Assembly: GCF_006334915.2 (NCBI RefSeq)
Contig: NZ_VDMA02000008.1
Coordinates: forward strand, 248,001 to 312,000
Length of the DNA: 64,000 nt
Reading direction: 5' to 3'
Source of the DNA: Microbispora catharanthi
GTDB taxonomy: Bacteria; Actinomycetota; Actinomycetes; Streptosporangiales; Streptosporangiaceae
Below the pieces are notes generated by a model that saw only the letters and a list, made by a program, of their open reading frames with translations, had not been told where the DNA came from and did not search any database. This document shows, one piece after another, positions 42,871 through 50,992 of the stretch (within the stretch, counting starts at the first letter, position 1; each line of letters begins with the position of its first letter). The position numbers and the translations under genes are program-made.

Positions 42871-43871
42871 TCTCGCTGGTCGTGCCGTGCTACAACGCGG
42901 CCAGGACGCTGCGGCTGTGCCTGGAGTCGGTGCTGGCGCAGACCCGCGTGCCCGGCGAGATCGTCGTGGTCGACGACGCGAGCACCGACGGCTCGGCGGA
43001 GATCGCCGAGGAGCTGGGCTGCCGGGTCGTGCGCCTGCCGGAGAACCGGGGCGTGTCCGCCGCCAGGAACGCCGGGATCGACGCCACCACGGGCGAGGTC
43101 GTCTTCTTCCTCGACTCCGACGTGGCGCTGCGGCCCGACGCCGTCGCGAACGCGATGGAGATCCTTGAGCACGATCCCGAGGTGGGCTGCGTCCACGGGG
43201 TCTACGACACCGTGCCGCTGATCGACGACGGGCCGGTCGAGTGGTATCGCATCCTCCACGCGGTGCACTGGCGCCGCCGCCACCTGGGGGAGGTCAACAG
43301 CGTCGTGTTCGCCCTCGCCGCCGTCCGCCGCGACGTGCTGCTCGCTGTGGGCAGGCTCGACGAGCGGCTGCGCGACTGTGAGGACGTCGAATACAGCAGC
43401 AGGCTCGCCGTACGCAGCCGGATCGTGCTGACGGACACGGTCGTGGGCCGTCACGACGACGGCAGCCGCCTGCTGCCGATCCTGACCGAGCAGTGGCGGC
43501 GGGCCCTGCCGCTGATCCCGCTCGCGCTGACCACCACCCGGCGCGGTGCGGCCAAGCCGGAGCACGCCAACAGCCCGGCCGGCATCCTGTCCTGCGCGCT
43601 CGCCCTGGCCGGCCTGGGGCTGGTGGTGCTGAGCCTGCCGTTCGGGCTGTTCCACCCCCTTCTGCTCGCCCTTCCCGCCGTGTTCGTCGCCGGGTTCGTC
43701 CTCGCCGATCCGGAGCTGGTCGGGTTCGTCCGCCGGCAGCGGGGGCCGGTCTTCGCCGCCTACTTCATGGCCGTCCACCTGGTCGTCCACGTGGTGCTCG
43801 TCACCGGTCTGGCCGTCGGCTCGCTGCGCCTGCTGACCGGTCCGCGGGACAGCCGCGCCGAGGCCGCTTGA
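42867..43871 (+). CDS. family 2 glycosyltransferase with C-terminal membrane helices
   Basis: A 334-residue enzyme. The GT-A domain has VVPCYNAARTL, VVVDDASTDGS and FFLDSDVAL (the DxD-like metal site) and a catalytic LRDCEDVEYS (ED-type) block. Two to three hydrophobic helices at the end (about residues 240-320) anchor it in the membrane. It is the last gene of the coupled operon and converges on the secreted Cip1-like gene with 28 bp between stops. Confidence 0.85.
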   Translation: MISLVVPCYNAARTLRLCLESVLAQTRVPGEIVVVDDASTDGSAEIAEELGCRVVRLPENRGVSAARNAGIDATTGEVVFFLDSDVALRPDAVANAMEILEHDPEVGCVHGVYDTVPLIDDGPVEWYRILHAVHWRRRHLGEVNSVVFALAAVRRDVLLAVGRLDERLRDCEDVEYSSRLAVRSRIVLTDTVVGRHDDGSRLLPILTEQWRRALPLIPLALTTTRRGAAKPEHANSPAGILSCALALAGLGLVVLSLPFGLFHPLLLALPAVFVAGFVLADPELVGFVRRQRGPVFAAYFMAVHLVVHVVLVTGLAVGSLRLLTGPRDSRAEAA

Positions 43872-43899
43872 GAGGCCGCTCTGGAGGCCGCGTGAGACG

Positions 43900-44706
43900 T
43901 CAGGCGCAGCCGACGCGCTGGGTGCTCAGGGCGATGTCGTCCACCCAGAGGTCGTACGCCGCGGGGGAGGGGTTCGGCTGGTAGAGCTGCCAGCCGATCT
44001 TGACGGTGTCGAAGCGGGGGAACACGAAGTCGACGTCGTTGCCGCCGTGGCCGCGGGTGGACACGGTGAGGTCGGGCTTGGGCACGCCGTCGAACCAGAG
44101 CGAGATCGTGTTGTCGGCGGGGTCCATCCGCCACTCGACGCACTGCCACACGTCCGCCAGCGACGGGGCCGACTCGCGCCAGTTGGTCCAGTCGCCGGTC
44201 GGGCCGCCGTCCGCGCCGACGCCCCAGAGGTCTTTGCCCAGCGTGGGGACGTACTGACCGCCGAGCGGCCGGACGATCTCCGGACCCGCGCCGGTGGCCT
44301 CGACCAGTGTGTAGTGGGCCCAGTCGGGGGCGGTGGGGAACGCCTTGACGCGCAGCCGCAGGCGCCCGTAGAAGCCGTTGCCGGGCGGGGCGAAGTCGTC
44401 CACCTTGAGGAACGCCCGGCCGTTGCCCTCGGTGTGGACGTGCAGCATCTTCTGTCCGCGGGCGCCGCGCTCCACCGTCAGCGTGCCGTGCTTGGTGTCG
44501 ACGCCCCATTTGAGGCTCGCCGCGCCGCCGACCGGCAGTGACTGGAAGTCCTCGCAGAACAGCGTGCCGCCCTTCGCGCAGGTCCCCGGCCCGTGCGACG
44601 CGGACTCCGACTTCGACGCCGCATTGGACGCGGAGGCGGCCGGCGCGGCCGTCAGCGGCAGCAGCAGGGTCAGGCAGGACGACACCACGGGTAACAGTCG
44701 TCGCAC
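43900..44706 (-). CDS. secreted Cip1-like / concanavalin-type glycan-binding or lyase protein
   Basis: A 268-residue exported protein with a signal peptide ending near ASA. The mature part starts with GTCAKGGTLFCEDFQSLPVG and continues as a beta-jelly-roll-like sequence (HVHTEGNGRAFLKV, PDWAHYTLVEATG, WVDDIALSTQ). It reminds me of Cip1 of cellulolytic fungi and its bacterial homologues, which resemble glucuronan lyases; this is from memory. It may bind or cleave an acidic polysaccharide. GTG 44706 has GGAG 7 nt upstream. It is divergent from the PL8 lyase gene, with a perfect CebR-type palindrome between. Confidence 0.62.
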   Translation of the reverse strand: MRRLLPVVSSCLTLLLPLTAAPAASASNAASKSESASHGPGTCAKGGTLFCEDFQSLPVGGAASLKWGVDTKHGTLTVERGARGQKMLHVHTEGNGRAFLKVDDFAPPGNGFYGRLRLRVKAFPTAPDWAHYTLVEATGAGPEIVRPLGGQYVPTLGKDLWGVGADGGPTGDWTNWRESAPSLADVWQCVEWRMDPADNTISLWFDGVPKPDLTVSTRGHGGNDVDFVFPRFDTVKIGWQLYQPNPSPAAYDLWVDDIALSTQRVGCA

Positions 44707-44754
44707 GACGCGCTCCTTTTCCCGATGACAACGGCAGAAGTAAGGTACGTCATT

Positions 44755-44768
44755 TGGGAGCGCTCCCA
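44755..44768. promoter_or_regulatory. perfect CebR-type operator between two secreted-protein genes
   Basis: TGGGAGCGCTCCCA is a complete 14-bp palindrome identical to the CebR consensus box. It lies 48 bp before the Cip1-like start and 20 bp before the PL8 lyase ATG, so one bound repressor could silence both. Confidence 0.7.
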
Positions 44769-44788
44769 TAGAGGCGCGTGGAAGATCG

Positions 44789-47128
44789 ATGAAAGGGAGG
44801 GATCGCGCGGATAATCTACGCGTGAAAGGACCTTCCCGGCGATTATTTCTCCAGCTCGGCGGGCTCGCCGCGCTGGCCGCGGCCTGTGCACCCCGCCGTC
44901 CGGCCGACACCGGGACCTTCACCCCGCTCCGCCGCCGATGGCGGGAGGTCACCCTCGGCTACCCGGGGACGTTCGACCCGGAGCGGGAGCCGTACCGGAC
45001 CCGGCTGGCGCGGCTGGGCGCGAAGGCCGCGCGGCACCGCGACGCCATGACGCCCGCGCGCCGGTCGCTCTGGCCCGACCTGCCCTTCCCCTCTCTCGAC
45101 GCGACGCCGGCCCGGCTGCGGGCGATGGCCAGGGCGTACGCGCTGCCGGGCACCGGGCTGACGGCCGAGCCGGGCCTCGGCACCGCCGTCGGCGAGGGCG
45201 TCGAGCACTTCGTGCGGCACGTGTACGCCGCGGACGCCGAGCAGACCGGCAACTGGTGGGACTGGCAGATCGGGACGCCGAGGGCGCTGCTCGACGCGGC
45301 CGTGCTGGCCGCTCCGCACCTGACGGACACGCAGGTCGCGGCGCTGTGCGAGGCGGTGGACACCTTCGTCCCGGAAAGCCGCCTCGACGACTACGAGGGC
45401 AACAGCACCGGGGCGAACCGGGTCGATCTGTGCACGGTGACGCTGCTGCGGGCGATCGCCGGCAGCGACCCCGGTCGTGCCGCGCTCGCGGCCTCCGCGC
45501 TCTCCCCGGTGTTCCTCCACGTCACCGAGGGCGACGGCTTCTACCGCGACGGCTCGTTCATCCAGCACGGTTCCGTCCCCTACCAGGGCGGGTACGGCGC
45601 GGTGCTGCTGAGCGGCCTCGCGACGCTGTTCGCCGTGCTGCGCGGCACGCCGTGGGAGATCACCGACCCGGCGGCGCGCACCGTCCTCGACGCGGTGGAC
45701 CGGGCGTTCGCGCCCTTCGTCCATGACGGCGCCTGCATGGACCTCGTCCGCGGACGGGGCATCGACAGGCGGCCGTACGGCGACCACAGGAGGGGCAGGG
45801 AGATCGCCGCGGCGGTCCTGCTGCTGGCCGAGACCGCTCCGGACCCGGACCGGGCCCGCTGGCGGGCCATGGTCAAGGGCTGGGCCGTGCGCGACACCGC
45901 GAAGCCGATGCTCCGAGCGGCTGAGGGGGCGGCCGAGGGAGGCGACCTGGCGTTCCACGCGCGCCTGTCGGCCGTGCTGGGCGACGCGACCGTCCCGGCC
46001 GCCGCCGAGCCCATCGGGCACCGCCTGTTCCCCATGAGCGCCCGCGCCGTGCACCGCAGACCCGGCTGGTGCGCGGCGGTCAGCATGGCCTCCTCCCGCG
46101 TCGCGCACTACGAGTACGGCAACGGCGAGAACCTGCGCGGCTGGCACACCGGCTCAGGAATGCTCTACTGGTGGACCACCGGCCCATCAGCGCAGGAACA
46201 GGGCGAGCAGTACTCCGACGCCTTCTGGCCCACCGTGGATCCCTACCGGCTGCCGGGCACGACGGTCTCCACCCGGCGGCTTCCGGACGGCGCGGGCGGC
46301 GAGTGGGGCGACACCCGCCCGCCGGCCGAATGGGTGGGCGGCGCGACCGACGGCGTGTACGCCACCGTGGGCCAGCACCTCTACGGCCTGGAGAGCACGC
46401 TGGAGGCGTTCAAGTCGTGGTTCTTCCTCGACGACGCCGTGGTCTGCCTCGGCGCCGGCATCACCTGCCGCGACGGCGTGCCGGTCGAGACCGTCGTGGA
46501 CAACCGCAGGACCGGCGCCCGGCTCACCGTGGACACCGGATGGGCTCACCTGGACGGCCACGGCGGTTACGTCGTGCCGGCCGGGCAGCCGCTGCGCACG
46601 CTGTGCGAGGACCGCACGGCCGCGGGGGTCACCCGGGCCTACGCGACACTGTGGCTGGACCACGGCGTGGACCCGGACGCGGCCGGTTACGTCTACCACC
46701 TGATGCCGGGGTCGGGCCCGGTGGAGACCGCCGCCCGCGCCGCCGATCCGGGCTGGGCCCGGGTGCTCGCCAACACCTCCGCGCAGCAGGGGATCGAGGT
46801 CCCGTCGCTGGGCGTGACCGCGGTCAACTTCTGGACGGGCGGACGGGCCGGGGGACGGGCGGGCGGCCTGACGGCCTCCGATCCGTGCGCGGTCCTCGTG
46901 CGCGACCTCGGCGACGGCACGGCCACGGTGACGGTGGCCGACCCCCGGCGCGCCCTCGACGGGCTGACGGTGACGTGGGACCGCCCGGTGGCCGGGGTCA
47001 CGCGCGGCCACCCGCTCCTGCACCGCGCGGAGACCGGCGCCCGGCTCACGCTCACGTTCGGCGGGCCGGCCGGTCACGAGGGCGCCTCCTGCACGGTGAC
47101 CGTGCGGTTCGGCGCTTCGACAGCCTGA
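44789..47128 (+). CDS. Tat-exported polysaccharide lyase family 8
   Basis: A 779-residue lyase of the hyaluronate/chondroitin AC/xanthan lyase family. The signal is twin-arginine (PSRRLFLQLGG) with a following Ala-rich Cys (AAACAP), suggesting a lipoprotein or cleaved Tat substrate. The alpha-toroid carries NWWDWQIG, the catalytic Asn of NSTGANRVDL and the His and Tyr of SFIQHGSVPYQGGYG; beta domains follow. It eliminates uronic-acid-containing polysaccharides outside the cell. ATG 44789 has GGAAG 5 nt upstream; GTG 44822, behind a GATAAT at 6-nt spacing, is an alternative leaderless start. Confidence 0.87.
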   Translation: MKGRDRADNLRVKGPSRRLFLQLGGLAALAAACAPRRPADTGTFTPLRRRWREVTLGYPGTFDPEREPYRTRLARLGAKAARHRDAMTPARRSLWPDLPFPSLDATPARLRAMARAYALPGTGLTAEPGLGTAVGEGVEHFVRHVYAADAEQTGNWWDWQIGTPRALLDAAVLAAPHLTDTQVAALCEAVDTFVPESRLDDYEGNSTGANRVDLCTVTLLRAIAGSDPGRAALAASALSPVFLHVTEGDGFYRDGSFIQHGSVPYQGGYGAVLLSGLATLFAVLRGTPWEITDPAARTVLDAVDRAFAPFVHDGACMDLVRGRGIDRRPYGDHRRGREIAAAVLLLAETAPDPDRARWRAMVKGWAVRDTAKPMLRAAEGAAEGGDLAFHARLSAVLGDATVPAAAEPIGHRLFPMSARAVHRRPGWCAAVSMASSRVAHYEYGNGENLRGWHTGSGMLYWWTTGPSAQEQGEQYSDAFWPTVDPYRLPGTTVSTRRLPDGAGGEWGDTRPPAEWVGGATDGVYATVGQHLYGLESTLEAFKSWFFLDDAVVCLGAGITCRDGVPVETVVDNRRTGARLTVDTGWAHLDGHGGYVVPAGQPLRTLCEDRTAAGVTRAYATLWLDHGVDPDAAGYVYHLMPGSGPVETAARAADPGWARVLANTSAQQGIEVPSLGVTAVNFWTGGRAGGRAGGLTASDPCAVLVRDLGDGTATVTVADPRRALDGLTVTWDRPVAGVTRGHPLLHRAETGARLTLTFGGPAGHEGASCTVTVRFGASTA

Positions 47129-47143
47129 GCGGAGCCGGGCATC

Positions 47144-48142
47144 ATGAACGCCGTGTCCACCCTGCCTGATGACCTGGACGACGCGCTGGAAGCGTCGCTC
47201 GGCGGCTTCCCGACGGCCGAGCTGACGCGGAGCGTGCAGACGCTCATCCGGCAGTATCGGGAGGGCTTCGACCGGAGCGTGCCCGCGCTGAGCTCGGAGG
47301 TCGCGGTCGCCGCGTACGCCGGATATCGCATGCCGGCGACCTACAGCGCCGTGCGCGCGGCGCTGCGCCAGGTCGCCCTGCTGGCCCCCGGTTTCGCGCC
47401 GGAGACGCAGGTGGACGTGGGCGGCGGCACGGGCAGCGCGCTGTGGGCCTCGAGCGCGGTCTGGCCGTCGCTGCGCACGGTCACCGTCCTGGAGCAGTCC
47501 CCCTCCGCCATCGCCTTCGGGCGGCGGCTGGCCGGTCACGCGCCCGCGGCGGCCGTACGGGAGGCGCGCTGGCAGCAGGCGTTCGTCGACCGGAGCGCGC
47601 CCGCGCCGGTGGCCGACCTGGTCACGATGTCCTACGTGCTCGGCGAGCTGTCGCCCGCCGTCCAGGAGGACGTGGTCGGGTCTCTGGCCCGCAGCGCGGC
47701 CATGCTGGTGATCGTCGAGCCCGGCACGCCCGCCGGCTACGCCCGGATCGCGGCGGCCCGGCGGCTGCTGGCGGAGTCGGGCCTGCACCTGGTCGCCCCC
47801 TGTCCGCACGACGGCGAGTGCCCGATCCGCCCGGACCAGGACTGGTGTCACTTCGCGGTCCGCCTCAACCGGACCGCCCTGCACCGGCGGATCAAGGACG
47901 GCACGCTGAGCTTCGAGGACGAGAAGTTCTCCTATGTCGCGGCGTCGGCCCGGCCATGGCCGCGAGCGGAGAGCCGGATCCTGCGCCACCCCCTCAAGCG
48001 CAAGGGGCTGGTGACGCTGCGCCTGTGCACGGCCGAGGACGGGCTGGCCGACCGTGCGGTCTCCAAGCGCCAGGGTGAGACCTACCGCGAGGCGCGCGAC
48101 GTCGTCTGGGGCGACGCCTGGCCGCAGTTCAACGATACGTAG
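47144..48142 (+). CDS. Rsm22-like small ribosomal subunit methyltransferase
   Basis: A 332-residue SAM-dependent methyltransferase of the Rsm22 family. The SAM loop is VDVGGGTGSALWA. The cysteine-bearing segment CPHDGECPIRPDQDWCHF is a hallmark of the group and may bind a metal or iron-sulfur cluster. Eukaryotic relatives act on mitochondrial ribosomes; the bacterial role is little known. It follows the PL8 gene by only 15 bp, so the two may share a transcript despite unrelated functions. Confidence 0.82.
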   Translation: MNAVSTLPDDLDDALEASLGGFPTAELTRSVQTLIRQYREGFDRSVPALSSEVAVAAYAGYRMPATYSAVRAALRQVALLAPGFAPETQVDVGGGTGSALWASSAVWPSLRTVTVLEQSPSAIAFGRRLAGHAPAAAVREARWQQAFVDRSAPAPVADLVTMSYVLGELSPAVQEDVVGSLARSAAMLVIVEPGTPAGYARIAAARRLLAESGLHLVAPCPHDGECPIRPDQDWCHFAVRLNRTALHRRIKDGTLSFEDEKFSYVAASARPWPRAESRILRHPLKRKGLVTLRLCTAEDGLADRAVSKRQGETYREARDVVWGDAWPQFNDT

Positions 48143-48201
48143 GATAGGGCAAATCGTTCACCAGGCAGGCGGGCTTCAGGGCCCCGGTCCGGTGAGAGCG
48201 G

Positions 48202-48216
48202 AAGGAGCCCGAGGTC
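48202..48216 (+). promoter_or_regulatory. ribosome binding site facing a GTC instead of GTG
   Basis: AAGGAG at 48202-48207 is followed after 6 nt by GTC (48214-48216), in frame with the phosphatase. A stop lies at 48193-48195, and no ATG, GTG or TTG occurs in frame before 48289. Either a non-canonical start is used, the base is a sequencing error, or a mutation lowered expression. Confidence 0.5.
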
Positions 48217-48288
48217 AGCACCGTCGACGAAGCGCCCGGCAGGCCGACGCCGCTCGCCTCCGCCACGGAGGCCGGCCGTCTCGCGGCC

Positions 48289-49545
48289 GTGCGCCGCTAC
48301 GCGGCCCTGGAGACCGCCTCCGGCGCCGCGTTCGACCGGGTGGCGGCCCTGGCCGCGCGGATCTTTCGCGCTCCCTTCGCCACGGTGACGATCGTCGGCG
48401 ACGACACGGTCCGCGTCGTCGCCGCGCACGGGCTGCCACCGCGCCATGGGCTCGTCGAGAGCCTGTGCGCCGCGGCCGTACGGCACGGCGGCCCCTACGT
48501 CGTCCGCGACGCGCTGCTGGACCCTCGAGCGGCCGGCGACCCGGCGGTGCGCGGTGAGCCGGGCATCCGTTTCTACGCCTCCGCGCTGATCACGACGCCC
48601 GACGGCGAGGCACTGGGCAGCGTCAACGTCATGGACGTCCGCCCCCGTGAGGCCGGCGACGAGGAGCTGGCCTGCCTGCGGGACCTGGCCGGCCTCGTCA
48701 TGGACGAACTCGAGGTGCGACTGGCCACGCACCGTACGGTCGAGGTCGAAAGGGAGCTGCGCGCGGGCGCGGAGCGGCTGGCCCGCACCCTGCAGCGCAC
48801 CCTGCTCCCGCCGGCGCTGCCCCGGGTGCCCGGACTGTGCGCGGCCGCCGCCTATCACCCCGTCTCGGCCGACGAGGTGGGTGGCGACTTCTACGACCTG
48901 TTCCCCCTCGACGACGACCGGTGGGGCTTCTTCCTCGGCGATGTCTGCGGCAAGGGCGCCGACGCCGCCGCGCTGACGTCACTGGTCCGCTACACCCTGC
49001 GCGCCGCGGCCGTCTACGACGCCGACCCGCACGCGGTGCTGGCCAATCTCGACGCGGTCCTGCAACAGGAGCACGCGGGCGGCGAGGCCCCGGTGCCGTA
49101 CTGCACGGCGGTCTTCGGCGTCCTGGAGCCCGACGGTGACGGGTTCGGCGTCACGCTCGCCACCGGGGGCCATCCCCCTGCGCTGGCGGTGCGGGCGAAC
49201 GGCGCCGTCGAGCCCATCCACCCGGCGGGCGGTCAGCTGATCGGCATCCTGCGCGATCCCCACTTCGCCCAGGTGAGCGCGCGCCTGAACGCCGGTGACG
49301 CGCTGCTGCTCTACACCGACGGCCTCACCGAGGCGCGGACGCCGTCCGGCTCGATGCTCGACGAAGACGGACTGACCGCGCATCTCGCCGCCACCGGGCC
49401 CACGAGCGCCGACGCCCTCCTCACCACCGTGCACGACCTGATCACGGCCCTGGGCAAGGGGGTGTCAGACGACACCGCGGTCCTCGCCCTGTCCGTCCCG
49501 CCCGCCACTCGAACGCCGTCCTCCGGGAGCCTCGGTGCAGCATGA
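48289..49545 (+). CDS. GAF-domain PP2C-type phosphatase (RsbU/SpoIIE-like)
   Basis: A Ser/Thr phosphatase that should dephosphorylate a STAS antagonist, most likely that encoded by the overlapping downstream gene. Residues 1-150 form a GAF sensor domain; the SpoIIE domain holds VGGDFYDLF and GDVCGKGADAA metal-binding Asp residues and LLYTDGLTEAR, SDDTAVLAL. The first usable start codon, GTG 48289, cuts into the first GAF helix. In-frame coding-like sequence extends back to 48214, where an AAGGAG sits 6 nt before a GTC, so the true start is probably there. Confidence 0.85.
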   Translation: MRRYAALETASGAAFDRVAALAARIFRAPFATVTIVGDDTVRVVAAHGLPPRHGLVESLCAAAVRHGGPYVVRDALLDPRAAGDPAVRGEPGIRFYASALITTPDGEALGSVNVMDVRPREAGDEELACLRDLAGLVMDELEVRLATHRTVEVERELRAGAERLARTLQRTLLPPALPRVPGLCAAAAYHPVSADEVGGDFYDLFPLDDDRWGFFLGDVCGKGADAAALTSLVRYTLRAAAVYDADPHAVLANLDAVLQQEHAGGEAPVPYCTAVFGVLEPDGDGFGVTLATGGHPPALAVRANGAVEPIHPAGGQLIGILRDPHFAQVSARLNAGDALLLYTDGLTEARTPSGSMLDEDGLTAHLAATGPTSADALLTTVHDLITALGKGVSDDTAVLALSVPPATRTPSSGSLGAA

Positions 49546-49894
49546 CAACGGTCTGACCGTCAGCCTCCAGCCGCACACCTCCGGGCCGCACCTGCTGGTC
49601 GTGGCCGGTGACCTGGATCATCACACGACTCCACGCCTACGGGCGGCCCTGGAGGAGGTGAAGTTCGCCCCGGACGCCGATCTGGTGATCGACCTGTCCG
49701 GCCTGACCTTCTGCGACTCCACCGGCATCGCCATACTGGTCGCGGCCCACCAGCGCGCCGCCGACGCGGGCGCCGCCCTGCTCCTGGCGGGCCTGGACCC
49801 CGACATCGCCCGCGTCTTCCAGATCATGGGCCTGGACCGGCTGCTCTCCTTCTACGACAGCCCGGAAGAGGCCGTACGCGCGCTGAGTAAGTGA
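49535..49894 (+). CDS. STAS-domain anti-sigma factor antagonist
   Basis: A 119-residue STAS protein. IDLSGLTFCDSTGIAILVA contains the phosphorylatable Ser. Its GTG overlaps the phosphatase gene by 11 bp, so the two are translationally coupled, giving the phosphatase-antagonist half of a partner switch. The matching kinase is not here; the RsbW-like gene at 21.2 kb is one candidate. Confidence 0.85.
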   Translation: MQHDNGLTVSLQPHTSGPHLLVVAGDLDHHTTPRLRAALEEVKFAPDADLVIDLSGLTFCDSTGIAILVAAHQRAADAGAALLLAGLDPDIARVFQIMGLDRLLSFYDSPEEAVRALSK

Positions 49895-49914
49895 GCAGAG
49901 GCAGGTGAGGAGGG

Positions 49915-50238
49915 CTACAGGGGCGCGGCGACGGCGACCGCGATGTTCTGCCTGATGTCGCAGTTCCTGGCCCGGCGGCAGAAACCGTCCGCCACGCTGG
50001 TCGCCCCGCCCGCGGTGCTGGCCGCGGTGTGCTGGTGACCGCGATTGCGCGTGGGGCTGTCCAGATAGACGATGTTGCGGTTGCGGGTGCCGTTGCCGAC
50101 GGAGGCCGGGCCGTCCCCGTCCCCCCGCCCGGCCCGCGCGTTCGCGGGAGCGGTGAGAAGGACCTGCGCGGCGGTGGCCGCGACGAGGACGACGGCGAAC
50201 AGCGGGACACGCCGAGATGCGCCGCAGGAATGAAGCAT
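49915..50238 (-). CDS. small secreted protein, Cys-pair family member A
   Basis: I do not recognise a named family. The 107-residue product has a signal peptide ending near ANA, a Gly/Asp/Asn-rich stretch (GDGDGPASVGNGTRNRN) and a C-terminal Cys87-x5-Cys93 (CRRARNCDIRQNI). It aligns with the other three small secreted proteins of this region with one extra residue between the GNG and the first Cys. This is the most divergent copy. It converges on the STAS gene with 20 bp between. Confidence 0.65.
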   Translation of the reverse strand: MLHSCGASRRVPLFAVVLVAATAAQVLLTAPANARAGRGDGDGPASVGNGTRNRNIVYLDSPTRNRGHQHTAASTAGGATSVADGFCRRARNCDIRQNIAVAVAAPL

Positions 50239-50353
50239 CCGCCACCGCCCGTCCGCCGATTCGAAGCCTGGTCACACCGTAGCTTCCGCAGCGGTCCTGC
50301 CGGTGATCCCCGGCGCGCGTGTCCCGCCATGTTCCCGGCAGTTTCGCGGCGCG

Positions 50354-50764
50354 TCAGCGTCCGTTGATCACGGTGCCGTTCGTCCTGGGCGAGCTCTGGT
50401 TGCGGCCCCGGAGGTTCTGGGAGCCCCTGCAGCCGGGCCGGTGCAGGCAGTTGGAGGCCTGCGTGTTCACCGACGCGTCCACGCCCGTGATGACCTGCTG
50501 AGCGCCCGTCGTGTTCCGCTGGCTGCCGACGAGCAGGGAGTTCAGGTTGTTCTGACCGTTGTTGATCACATACCTGGAGTTGGCGCCGTTCCCGTCGCCG
50601 CCGCCCCATCCCCGGCTCGTCGCCGCGTCCGCGCTCACGGGGGAGAACGCGAGGCCGGCGCTCGTGAAGGTCAGCGCGGTCAGCGCCAGCAGTCGCGCCG
50701 CCGGGCCGGTGAGCGAGTGCCGCCCCCTGTTGTGAGCCCAGTGACGAGCCCTGTGACGAGCCAT
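50354..50764 (-). CDS. small secreted protein, Cys-pair family member B
   Basis: A 136-residue product with a long basic n-region and a signal peptide cleaved near ADA. The mature part is GDGNGANSRYVINNGQNN, then VGS, AQQ and GVD at 10-, 20- and 24-residue steps, then Cys106-x5-Cys112 and an Asn/Arg-rich tail. The Asn/Gln/Gly periodicity resembles curlin (CsgA) repeats. GGGAGAAC immediately before the ATG gives a ribosome binding site. Transcription is away from the SMP-30 gene. Confidence 0.65.
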   Translation of the reverse strand: MARHRARHWAHNRGRHSLTGPAARLLALTALTFTSAGLAFSPVSADAATSRGWGGGDGNGANSRYVINNGQNNLNSLLVGSQRNTTGAQQVITGVDASVNTQASNCLHRPGCRGSQNLRGRNQSSPRTNGTVINGR

Positions 50765-50992
50765 GTTCTCCCGCGCCTTCCCCGTCGTCCGTCAAGGAGA
50801 TCCGTTCGCACGGACCTGCCGGGCATCTACCCCGGGGTGGCGCGCTCGTCACGGTCGCTGAACGAGGATTAGGACCTCCCAGCGGAACGATCTCCGTTGT
50901 GCTCTGATCCCTCGCGGCGCCGGTGAGAAGCACGCGGAAACTGTCGTAGCGGCCGCGTACTGTCCGATCGAACGCGGCGATGGGAGTCTTCG

